A DNA stretch of 64,000 nucleotides, taken from NCBI RefSeq assembly GCF_900090245.1, contig NZ_FMDN01000002.1:434001-498000 (forward strand). Reading direction: 5' to 3'. The translations under genes were made by a program, and so were the position numbers. This stretch comes from Micromonospora halophytica. GTDB taxonomy: Bacteria > Actinomycetota > Actinomycetes > Mycobacteriales > Micromonosporaceae. Each line of letters starts with the position of its first letter. The first letter of the stretch is position 1. Shown piece by piece: positions 1 through 7,397 of the stretch. Below the pieces are notes generated by a model, which saw only the letters and a program-made list of their open reading frames with translations, made no database searches and was not told the DNA's origin.

Positions 1-114
1 GAACAGCAGCGCCGCGCCCAGCCGTGGCCGGCGCAGCGGGTACCGGGCGACCAGCCCGGCGGCGAGCACCACCCAGAACCCGATCTCACACCCGACGATG
101 ACCGCCAGCAACAT
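1..114 (-). CDS. Membrane protein, N-terminal part only (cut by the window edge)
   Basis: The reverse strand reads an open frame from an ATG at 112-114 to the left edge. The first 38 residues begin MLLAVIVGCEIGFWVVLAAG, one clear hydrophobic segment, followed by an Arg/Pro-rich stretch (RYPLRRPR). A purine-rich GGGAGGG lies just upstream of the ATG. It is divergent from the histidine kinase gene at 308, so the two share a roughly 190-bp promoter region. Small membrane proteins often flank NarL-type kinase pairs in actinomycetes, which is the only context for its role. The family cannot be named from this fragment. Confidence 0.65.
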   Translation of the reverse strand, partial: MLLAVIVGCEIGFWVVLAAGLVARYPLRRPRLGAALLF

Positions 115-190
115 CCCCGACCCTCCCCGTTCGTCCGCCTTCAGCGTTTCCGGCGGCGACCGGCGGCACCTCGACGGCGGGAACGAGATC

Positions 191-240
191 GGCGTACCTC
201 CTTCGGCGGACCCCCGGGTCGGCGTACCTCCTTCGGCGGA
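191..240. repeat. 20-bp direct repeat, 30-bp period, in a divergent promoter region
   Basis: An identical 20-mer (GGCGTACCTCCTTCGGCGGA) occurs at 191-210 and 221-240, and a degenerate third copy follows near 251-269. On the reverse strand each unit contains an AAGGAGG ribosome-binding-like core. It lies between the divergent starts at 114 and 308 and may be a regulator site or a local tandem duplication. Confidence 0.7.
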
Positions 241-307
241 GGTCGCGGCCGGCGGCCTCCTCCGGCGGGCGGAGAGTGGGCGGCGCGGCGTGTGGTGGGA
301 TCGGGCC

Positions 308-1477
308 ATGCGGACCCCGGCCTGGATCGGCCCCGGCTCGCCGGCACGGGACCCGGCGCTGGCCGTGGCCTCGCTCGCCGGCGGGCTGGTCCTCTACGGC
401 GTGGGGTTGCAGCCGCAGTTCCCCTGGGACCCGGACGTGCCGGAGCAGCTCTTCCTGGCGCCGCTGCTGGTGGCCTGCGTCGCCGTCGGCCTGCGCCGGG
501 CGGCCACCCGGACCAGCCTGGCGCTCGGCACCGCCGCCGTGCTGGCCGACACGGCGCTCGGCGTGTCGCTGGGCACGGCCCTGGTCTACACCCAGGTGCT
601 CTACGACGCCTGCGTCTACGGCCCGCCCCCGGTCCGGCGTTGGCTGCTGCGGGTCACGGTCGGGCTCAGCGTGGCCGGCGTGGTGGTCGGCACCGTGCTG
701 TGGGGCTGGCGCGGCGCGGCGGCCGGGGTGCCGTTCGTGCTGGGCGGGGTGCTGCCGGTGCTGACCGGTGTGAGCGTGCGCCAGTACCGGGACCAGGCCG
801 CGGCCGAGCGGACCCGGGCCGAGCAGACCGCCCGGTTGGCCGAGCTGGACCGCCGCCGGGCGGTGCTCGCCGAACGCGCCCGGATGGCCCGGGAGCTGCA
901 CGACGTGGTGGCCAACCACCTGAGCGCGGTGGCCCTGCACGCCACCGCCGTGCTCTCCGCGCCCGAGCTGGACCGGGCCCGGGTCGACTCGGCGCTGCGG
1001 GTGATCCGGGAGAGCAGCGTGCAGGGCATGGCGGAGATGCGCCGGCTGATCGGCCTGCTCCGGGAGCCGGACGGCGGGGCCGAGGAGCCGACCCGGGTAC
1101 GCCTCGACGAACTGGACCGCCTGCTCGACCGGGTCGGCGCGGCCGGGCTGGCGGTACGCGCCACCGTCACCGGGCAGCCCCGCCCACTCCCGGTCGGGGT
1201 GGACCTGGCCGCGTACCGGATCGTGCAGGAGTCGCTGACCAACGCGCTGCGGTACGGCACCGGCACGGCGGAGCTGTGCGTCGCGTACGAGCCGACGGAG
1301 GTGGTGGTGACGGTGGAGAACCCGGTACGCGAGGGCGGCGGCCCGTTGGCCGGGGCGGGCGCCGGGCTGATCGGCATGCGGGAACGGGCCGCGCTGCTGG
1401 ACGGTCGGTTCTCCGCCGGTCCGGTGTACGGCCGGTGGCGGGTGCACGCGGCGCTGCCCACCGGGGTGGCCCGGTGA
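308..1477 (+). CDS. NarL-type sensor histidine kinase
   Basis: Membrane sensor kinase (389 aa from this start) of the HisKA_3/HATPase_c class that phosphorylates a LuxR-type response regulator. Four or five hydrophobic segments span about residues 15-155, followed by a charged coiled linker. The dimerisation box RELHDVVANHLSAVALHA holds the phospho-accepting His at about 198. ATPase boxes follow (QESLTNALRYG as the N box, GAGLIGMRER as a G box). An upstream extension in the same frame to 98 is open, but it runs through the direct repeat and lacks a membrane-protein-like start, so ATG 308 is preferred. Its stop overlaps the regulator start by 4 bp (GTGA). The stimulus is unknown. Confidence 0.88.
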   Translation: MRTPAWIGPGSPARDPALAVASLAGGLVLYGVGLQPQFPWDPDVPEQLFLAPLLVACVAVGLRRAATRTSLALGTAAVLADTALGVSLGTALVYTQVLYDACVYGPPPVRRWLLRVTVGLSVAGVVVGTVLWGWRGAAAGVPFVLGGVLPVLTGVSVRQYRDQAAAERTRAEQTARLAELDRRRAVLAERARMARELHDVVANHLSAVALHATAVLSAPELDRARVDSALRVIRESSVQGMAEMRRLIGLLREPDGGAEEPTRVRLDELDRLLDRVGAAGLAVRATVTGQPRPLPVGVDLAAYRIVQESLTNALRYGTGTAELCVAYEPTEVVVTVENPVREGGGPLAGAGAGLIGMRERAALLDGRFSAGPVYGRWRVHAALPTGVAR

Positions 1478-2142
1478 CCGCCCCGGTACGGGTCGTCCTC
1501 GCCGACGACCAGGCCGCCGTGCGGGCCGGGCTCGTCCTGATCCTCGCCGGCGATCCGGGCATCGAGGTGGTGGGCGAGGCCGGTGACGGCGAGGCGGCCG
1601 TACGGCTCTGCCGGGAGCTGCGCCCCGACGTCGCCGTCCTGGACATCCGGATGCCCCGGCTCGACGGCGTCTCGGCCACCCGGGAGATCGTCGCCGAGCA
1701 CCTGGCCGACGTCCTGGTGCTCACCACCTTCGACCTCGACGAGTACGTCTTCGGCGCGCTGCGGGCCGGCGCGGCCGGGTTCCTGCTCAAGGACACCGAC
1801 GCGGCGGGCCTGGTGGCGGCGGTGCGCACGGTCGCGCGCGGTGAGGGCGTCATCGCCCCGGCGGTGACCCGCCGGCTGATCAGCGCCTTCGCGGCGGCCC
1901 CGCCCGCCGCCCCGGCGGCGACCCGGGCGGCGGTGGCGACGCTGACCCCCCGGGAACGTGACGTGTTGGCCTGCCTCGGCGCCGGCCTGTCCAACCAGCA
2001 GATCGGCGGGCGGCTGGCGATGGCGGAGAGCACCGCCAAGACCCACGTCAGCCGGATCCTGGCCAAGCTGGAGCTGCGCAGCCGGGTGCAGGCCGCCATC
2101 CTCGCCCAGGAGCTGGGCCTGACCGCGCCCCCGACGCCGTGA
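1474..2142 (+). CDS. LuxR/NarL-family response regulator
   Basis: Cytoplasmic DNA-binding response regulator of 222 aa, partner of the preceding kinase. The receiver domain (about 1-120) has the acidic pair DD at 11-12, the phospho-acceptor Asp at about 57 (VLDIRMP) and the conserved Lys in FLLKD. A LuxR helix-turn-helix follows (LTPRERDVLACLGAGLSNQQ, then AESTAKTHVSRILAKL). The GTG start lies inside the kinase stop codon, so translation is coupled. Targets are unknown; by analogy with similar pairs it could control the divergent membrane gene. Confidence 0.92.
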   Translation: MTAPVRVVLADDQAAVRAGLVLILAGDPGIEVVGEAGDGEAAVRLCRELRPDVAVLDIRMPRLDGVSATREIVAEHLADVLVLTTFDLDEYVFGALRAGAAGFLLKDTDAAGLVAAVRTVARGEGVIAPAVTRRLISAFAAAPPAAPAATRAAVATLTPRERDVLACLGAGLSNQQIGGRLAMAESTAKTHVSRILAKLELRSRVQAAILAQELGLTAPPTP

Positions 2143-2301
2143 CCGCACCCGCCGGCCCGCCGTCGGGCCCTCGGACTCGTCACCGGCCGGCTCCTCGGAC
2201 GGGCCGCCGTCCCGGTGGCCGTCGTGCCGGCGACGCCGGGCGGGACCGGCCGGCCGGAGGCCGACGTGGTTGCCCTGGTCAGCACATGTCAGGCTGGACC
2301 G

Positions 2302-3549
2302 GTGAGTGAGCCGGGAGGTACCGAGCTGTCGGCCACGCTGCGCCGGATCGAGCGGGCGGCGGGGGCGCTGGCCACGGCCAGCGTCTCCCGGATGGACGAG
2401 ACCCTGCCCTGGTTCCGCGAGCTGCCGGCCGACCAGCGCTCCTGGGTCATGCTGGTGGCGCAGGCCGGCGTCCGGTCCCTGGTGCAGTGGCTGCACGGCG
2501 GCGGGGGCACGACGGACAGCACCCAGGAGGTCTCCGACGAGGTCTTCGCCACCGCACCGCAGGCCCTGGCGCGTTCGATCACCCTCCAGCAGACCGTGGC
2601 GCTGATCAAGGTGACCATCGACGTGGTCGAGGAGCAGGTGTCGCACCTGGCCGTCAAGGGTGAGGAGCAGCAGCTCCGCGAGGCCGTGCTGCGCTTCTCC
2701 CGGGAGATCGCCTTCGCCGCCGCCCGGGTGTACGCCCGCGCCGCCGAGTCGCGCGGCTCGTGGGACGCCCGGTTGCAGGCGCTGCTGGTGGACGCGCTGC
2801 TGCGGGGCGACTCCCGCGACGTGCTGGCCAGCCGGGCGGCGGCGCTGGGCTGGGCGGACGCCCCACCGGTCTCGGTGGCGGTGGGTCGCTCCCCCGGCGG
2901 TGAGGTGGCCGCCGTGCTGCACACCGTCTACCGCCAGGCCCGCCGGATCGGGGTGGAGGTGATCGGCGGCGTGCACGGCGACCGGCTGGTGATCGTCCTC
3001 GGCGGTGCCGCCGACCCGGTCGCCGCCACCGAGAAGCTGCTGCCCGCGTTCGGCGACGGTCCGGTGGTGGTCGGGCCGGGCGTACCCAGCCTGGACGAGG
3101 CGACGGAGTCGGCGCGGGCCGCGCTCGCCGGGTTCCGCGCGGCGCCGGCCTGGCCGACCGCACCGCGCCCGGTCTCCGCGGCGGACCTGCTGCCCGAGCG
3201 GGCCCTGGCCGGCGACGCGGAGGCCCGCCGCCGGCTGCGCCACGACGTGTACGCGACGCTGGTGCGCGCGAGCGGCGAGTTGCTGGAGACGCTGGACGCC
3301 TTCTTCGCCGCCGGCGGTACGCTGGAGAGCGCGGCCCGGTCCCTCTTCGTGCACCCGAACACGGTCCGCTACCGGCTGCGCCGGATCTCCGAGGTGACCG
3401 GCTTCTCCCCACTTGCCGCGCGGGACGCGTTCGCCCTTCAGGTGGCGCTGACGGTGGGCCGGCTCGACCCGGTCGTCCCGGCCGTCCCGACCCAGACAAT
3501 GACCCCAGGCGTCAGGAAAACTTCACAGACAGGTGATGAGCGCCGTTGA
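2302..3549 (+). CDS. fasR: PucR-type transcriptional regulator of fatty-acid synthesis (FasR-like)
   Basis: A 415-aa protein whose C-terminus carries the PucR helix-turn-helix (SLFVHPNTVRYRLRRISEVT). The N-terminal two thirds form a helical and GGDEF-like ligand module without recognisable catalytic residues. In Streptomyces the gene directly upstream of fabD with this architecture is FasR, an activator of the fabD-fabH-acpP-fabF operon; the same order here supports that role. The GTG at 2302 is chosen because the family starts near SEPGGTELSATLRRIE; the frame is open further back to 2215 without a good ribosome-binding site. The 88-bp gap before fabD contains an AT-rich stretch likely to hold the operon promoter. 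Confidence 0.85.
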   Translation: MSEPGGTELSATLRRIERAAGALATASVSRMDETLPWFRELPADQRSWVMLVAQAGVRSLVQWLHGGGGTTDSTQEVSDEVFATAPQALARSITLQQTVALIKVTIDVVEEQVSHLAVKGEEQQLREAVLRFSREIAFAAARVYARAAESRGSWDARLQALLVDALLRGDSRDVLASRAAALGWADAPPVSVAVGRSPGGEVAAVLHTVYRQARRIGVEVIGGVHGDRLVIVLGGAADPVAATEKLLPAFGDGPVVVGPGVPSLDEATESARAALAGFRAAPAWPTAPRPVSAADLLPERALAGDAEARRRLRHDVYATLVRASGELLETLDAFFAAGGTLESAARSLFVHPNTVRYRLRRISEVTGFSPLAARDAFALQVALTVGRLDPVVPAVPTQTMTPGVRKTSQTGDERR

Positions 3550-3636
3550 TTTTTGTAGATTCCCTCCAAAGGTCCTAGTGCGGTTTGGTTGGTGCCGACA
3601 CAGCGTTACCCACGCGTATCCGGGAGAGTCATAGAC

Positions 3637-4806
3637 GTGCTCGCCGTACTCTCTCCCGGCCAGGGTTCCCAGAAACCCGGCTTCCTGACCCCCTGGCTCG
3701 ACCTGGCCGGTGCCGAGGCGCGGCTGCGCTGGTGGTCCGCGCTCGCCGGGGTCGACCTGGCGCACCTCGGCACGAAGGCCGACGCCGACGAGATCAAGGA
3801 CACCGCCCGCACCCAGCCGCTGCTGGTGGCTGCCGCCCTGCTGGCCGCCGAGCACCTGCCGATGTACGACGTCTCGGTCACCGCCGGGCACAGCGTCGGC
3901 GAGCTTGGCGCCGCCACCCTGGCCGGGGTCCTCCCGGCCGAGGCGGCGATCACCCTCGCCGGGGTGCGCGGACGCGAGATGGCCGCCGCCTGCGCGCTGG
4001 AGCAGACCGGCATGGCCGCGGTGCTCGGCGGCGACTCCGACGAGGTCCTCGCCGCGCTCGACACGCACGGGCTGCACCCGGCCAACCGTAACGGCGCCGG
4101 CCAGATCGTCGCCGCCGGCAGCCTGGACGCGCTGGACAAGCTCGCCGCCGAGCCGCCCGCGAAGAGCCGGGTGATCCGACTCAAGGTGGCCGGGGCGTTC
4201 CACACCCCGTACATGGCGCCGGCCGAGGCCGCGCTGGCCGCGGTGGCCGCCGGCATCACCACCGCCGACCCGCGCCGGATCCTGCTGTCCAACCTGGACG
4301 GCGCGGCGGTCAACCACGGCCGGGAGACGGTACAGCGGCTGGTCCGTCAGGTCACCTCCCCGGTCCGCTGGGACCTGTGCATGCGCACCCTGGCCGACCT
4401 CGGCGTCACCGGCGTGATCGAACTGCCCCCGGCCGGCACCCTGGCCGGTCTGGTCAAGCGGGAGCTCAAGAAGACCGGCGTTCCGGAGATCGTCTCCCTG
4501 AACACCCCCGACGACCTGCCCGCCGCCCGCGACCTGATCGCCCGGCACAGCGGCCTGCGCGGCCACGAGCCGGTGATCCAGTTCCGGGTGGTCGTCTCGC
4601 CCGTCGCGGGCACCTTCGAACCGGACGCGGAGCTCGCCGAGGGCGCCGACCTCCGTACCGGCCAGGTGATCGGCCACATCGCCACCCGACAGGGGTCGGT
4701 CGAGGTGACCGCGCACGACAGCGGGCTGCTCACCGAGTGGCTCGCCCACCACGACGACCCGGTCGCACCGGGTCAGCCCCTCGCCCGCATCGGAGGCCAC
4801 GCATGA
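3637..4806 (+). CDS. fabD: Malonyl-CoA:ACP transacylase with C-terminal biotinyl/lipoyl-like domain
   Basis: Transfers malonyl from CoA to acyl carrier protein to feed fatty-acid elongation. GQGSQ is at 8-12, the nucleophile Ser at about 86 (GHSVGE), and the second catalytic His lies in GAFHTPYM near 190. The GTG start follows GGGAGAG. At 389 aa it is about 75 residues longer than the usual 310. The extra tail (about 311-389) reads like a biotin-carboxyl-carrier/lipoyl fold: SPVAGTF early, then ATRQGSVEV where carriers have the MKM motif, then GLLTEWLAHHDDPVAPGQPL. The modified lysine is replaced (TRQ), so the tail should not be biotinylated. It overlaps the next small ORF by 4 bp. Confidence 0.95.
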   Translation: MLAVLSPGQGSQKPGFLTPWLDLAGAEARLRWWSALAGVDLAHLGTKADADEIKDTARTQPLLVAAALLAAEHLPMYDVSVTAGHSVGELGAATLAGVLPAEAAITLAGVRGREMAAACALEQTGMAAVLGGDSDEVLAALDTHGLHPANRNGAGQIVAAGSLDALDKLAAEPPAKSRVIRLKVAGAFHTPYMAPAEAALAAVAAGITTADPRRILLSNLDGAAVNHGRETVQRLVRQVTSPVRWDLCMRTLADLGVTGVIELPPAGTLAGLVKRELKKTGVPEIVSLNTPDDLPAARDLIARHSGLRGHEPVIQFRVVVSPVAGTFEPDAELAEGADLRTGQVIGHIATRQGSVEVTAHDSGLLTEWLAHHDDPVAPGQPLARIGGHA

Positions 4807-4877
4807 GCGAGCGCATCATCAGGCACAGCGCCGTCACGCCTGATGCCGAGGCCGACCGCAGGGAGGCATCGGCATGA
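4803..4877 (+). CDS. 24-codon ORF bridging fabD and fabH by two ATGA overlaps
   Basis: An ATG inside the fabD stop (ATGA at 4803-4806) opens a frame of 24 codons, beginning MSERIIRHSAVTPDAEA, whose own stop overlaps the fabH ATG (ATGA at 4874-4877). The spacing gives unbroken translational coupling from fabD through this ORF to fabH. A GGGAGG sequence near its end serves as the fabH ribosome-binding site. The peptide has no recognisable domain. It may be a coupling device rather than a functional protein, or a genus-specific spacer sequence found before other genes. Confidence 0.55.
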   Translation: MSERIIRHSAVTPDAEADRREASA

Positions 4878-5830
4878 GCAGTCCCGTCACCGGCAGTCGG
4901 ATCCTCGCGCTCGGCCACTACCAGCCCGCGCGGGTGGTGACCAACGACGACCTCGCCCAGCTCGTCGACACCAACGACGAGTGGATCCGGGACCGGGTCG
5001 GCATCGTCTCCCGGCGGATCGCCGACGGCGAGACGGTGGCCGACATGGCGACCGCCGCCGCCGGCAAGGCCCTGGCCAACTCCGGCCTGACCGCCGCCGA
5101 CATCGACCTGGTCGTCGTCGCCACCTGCACGTCGATCGACCGCAGCCCGAACGTGGCCTGCCGGGTCGCCGCGAAGCTGGGCATCGCCGCCCCCGGGGCG
5201 TACGACATCAACACGGCCTGTTCGGGCTTCGCGTACGCGCTCGGCACGGTGGACCACGCGATCCGGGCCGGGGCGGCGCGCAACGCGATCGTCGTCGGCG
5301 CGGAGAAGCTCTCCGACTTCACCGACTGGACCGACCGCTCGACCTGCATCATCTTCGGTGACGGCGCCGGCGCGGCGGTGGTCACCGCCACCGGTGAGGG
5401 CGAGCCCGCCGGGGTCGGCCCGGTGGTCTGGGGATCGGTGCCGGAGAAGAGCGACGCGGTACGGATCGAGGGCTGGCGCCCGTACATCGCGCAGGAGGGG
5501 CAGGCGGTCTTCCGCTGGGCCACCACCGCGCTGGCCCCGCTGGCCCTGCAGGCCTGCGAGCGGGCCGGGGTCGCCCCGTCGGAGCTGGCCGCGTTCGTGC
5601 CGCACCAGGCCAACGGACGGATCATCGACGGCATCGCCAAGCGGCTGGGCATCTCGCAGGCCATCGTCGCCAAGGACATCGTCGAGTCCGGCAACACCTC
5701 GGCGGCGAGCGTGCCGCTGGCCCTGTCCAAGCTGGTCGAGCGGCGGGAGGTGCCCTCGGGCGCCCCGGTGCTGCTCTTCGGCTTCGGCGGCGGCCTGACC
5801 TACGCCGGTCAGGTCGTCCGCTGCCCCTGA
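4874..5830 (+). CDS. fabH: Beta-ketoacyl-ACP synthase III
   Basis: Condenses a starter acyl-CoA with malonyl-ACP to begin fatty-acid synthesis; in actinomycetes this enzyme usually accepts branched-chain starters. The 318-aa protein is normal length. The catalytic triad is visible: Cys at about 116 in NTACSGF, His in VPHQANGR and Asn in ESGNTSAAS. The ATG lies in the stop of the 24-codon ORF, with GGGAGG upstream. It is third in the fab operon, and the acpP start follows 77 bp downstream. Starter specificity cannot be read from the sequence. Confidence 0.96.
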   Translation: MSSPVTGSRILALGHYQPARVVTNDDLAQLVDTNDEWIRDRVGIVSRRIADGETVADMATAAAGKALANSGLTAADIDLVVVATCTSIDRSPNVACRVAAKLGIAAPGAYDINTACSGFAYALGTVDHAIRAGAARNAIVVGAEKLSDFTDWTDRSTCIIFGDGAGAAVVTATGEGEPAGVGPVVWGSVPEKSDAVRIEGWRPYIAQEGQAVFRWATTALAPLALQACERAGVAPSELAAFVPHQANGRIIDGIAKRLGISQAIVAKDIVESGNTSAASVPLALSKLVERREVPSGAPVLLFGFGGGLTYAGQVVRCP

Positions 5831-5907
5831 AGACCCGGCCCGGTCCTGCCGTGCCGTCCCGCCGTCCGGCGGAGAACTACCCCCTATGGAGAGGAAACCC
5901 AACCGCA

Positions 5908-6147
5908 ATGACCCGTGACGAGATCACCACCGGCCTCGCCGAGATCCTCGAAGAGGTTGCCGGGGTGAACCCGGACGACGTGGCCGAGGGGAAGTCCTTC
6001 ACCGACGACCTCGACGTCGACTCGCTCTCCATGGTGGAGGTCGTGGTGGCGGCCGAGGAGAAGTTCGGCGTCAAGATCCCGGACAACGAGGTGCAGAACC
6101 TGAAGACCGTCGGGGACGCCGTCAGCTACATCGAGGCGCAGTCCTGA
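5908..6147 (+). CDS. acpP: Acyl carrier protein
   Basis: A 79-aa acidic four-helix carrier that holds growing acyl chains on phosphopantetheine. The attachment Ser is at about 39 in DLDVDSLSMVEVVVAAEEKF. The ATG at 5908 follows GGAGAGG, which decides it over the longer upstream frame. Placement between fabH and fabF, with one base between its stop and the fabF ATG, matches the conserved actinobacterial operon. Confidence 0.97.
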   Translation: MTRDEITTGLAEILEEVAGVNPDDVAEGKSFTDDLDVDSLSMVEVVVAAEEKFGVKIPDNEVQNLKTVGDAVSYIEAQS

Positions 6148-6148
6148 T

Positions 6149-7375
6149 ATGAGTCGTCCCGACGTCGTCGTCACCGGGCTCGGCGCGACCACCCCGCTGG
6201 GCGGGGACGTCGCGTCGACCTGGGACGCCATGCTCGCCGGCCGCTCCGGGGTGGGTCCGCTCACCCAGGAGTGGGCCGGGCAGCTCCCCGTCCGGATCGC
6301 CGCCCAGCTGGCGGTCGATCCCGCCGAGGTGCTGGAGCGGGTCAAGCTTCGCCGACTGGACCGCTCCGAGGCGATCGCCCTGATCGCCGCCCACCAGGCG
6401 TGGGCCGACGCCGGCCTGGCCGACTCCGGGCTGGACCCGGAGCGGTTGGCCGTCAGCATCGGCTCCGGCATCGGCGGCGCCACCACCATGCTCGCCCAGG
6501 ACGACATCCTGGAGGCGTCCGGCCCGCGGCGGGTCTCCCCGCACACGGTGCCGATGCTGATGCCCAACGGTCCGGCCGCCTGGGTCGGGCTGGAACTGGG
6601 CGCCAAGGCCGGTGTGCACTCGGTGGCCAGCGCCTGCGCCACCGGCGCCGAGGCCATCGCGCTCGGTCTGGACATCATCCGCGCCGGCCGGGCCGACGTG
6701 GTGGTGGCCGGCGGCACCGAGGCGGTCATCCACCCGCTGCCGATCGCCGGGTTCGCCTCGATGCGGGCCATGTCGACCCGCAACGACGAGCCGGAGCGGG
6801 CCTCCCGCCCGTGGGACAAGGGCCGCGACGGCTTCGTCCTCGGTGAGGGTGCCGGCATCGTGGTGCTGGAACGCGCCGACCACGCCGCCGCGCGCGGTGC
6901 CCGGGTGTACGCGCGCCTCGCCGGCGCCGGCATCACCTCCGACGCGTACGACATGGTGCAGCCGCACGCCGAGGGCGAGGGCGCCATCAGGGCAATTCGG
7001 AAGGCGATCGCGGACGCCGACATCGCCAAGATGGACATCATGCACGTCAACGCGCACGCGACGTCGACGCCGGTGGGCGACATGCTGGAGATCGGGGCGC
7101 TGCACCAGGCGCTCGGGGACCACCCGGTGCTGACGGCGACCAAGTCCATGACCGGTCACCTGCTCGGCGCGGCCGGGGCGTTGGAGTCGATCGCCACCAT
7201 CCTGGCCATCCGCGACGGTGTCGTGCCTCCGACGATCAACCTGGACGACGCCGACGACGGGCTGACCATGGACGTGGCCGCACGCGAGCCGCGCCGCATG
7301 GAGATCCCCGCCGCGCTGAACAACGCGTTCGGCTTCGGCGGCCACAACGTGGCTCTCGTCTTCACGCGGGCCTGA
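6149..7375 (+). CDS. fabF: Beta-ketoacyl-ACP synthase II
   Basis: Elongates acyl-ACP by condensation with malonyl-ACP. The 408-aa thiolase-fold protein has the catalytic Cys at about 163 (ASACATGAEA) and the two His residues in HVNAHATSTP and KSMTGHLLGAAG, plus the C-terminal NNAFGFGGHN. It starts one base after the acpP stop, so it is translated from the same message. Regular length; no missing catalytic residue. Confidence 0.97.
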   Translation: MSRPDVVVTGLGATTPLGGDVASTWDAMLAGRSGVGPLTQEWAGQLPVRIAAQLAVDPAEVLERVKLRRLDRSEAIALIAAHQAWADAGLADSGLDPERLAVSIGSGIGGATTMLAQDDILEASGPRRVSPHTVPMLMPNGPAAWVGLELGAKAGVHSVASACATGAEAIALGLDIIRAGRADVVVAGGTEAVIHPLPIAGFASMRAMSTRNDEPERASRPWDKGRDGFVLGEGAGIVVLERADHAAARGARVYARLAGAGITSDAYDMVQPHAEGEGAIRAIRKAIADADIAKMDIMHVNAHATSTPVGDMLEIGALHQALGDHPVLTATKSMTGHLLGAAGALESIATILAIRDGVVPPTINLDDADDGLTMDVAAREPRRMEIPAALNNAFGFGGHNVALVFTRA

Positions 7376-7397
7376 GACCACAGCCTGGGAGGCTCAA

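Noticed and set aside
616-3354. Very long antisense open frame over the kinase, regulator and PucR genes
   Set aside because: Open because of high GC; the protein is low-complexity with no domain, and the forward genes are recognisable and complete.
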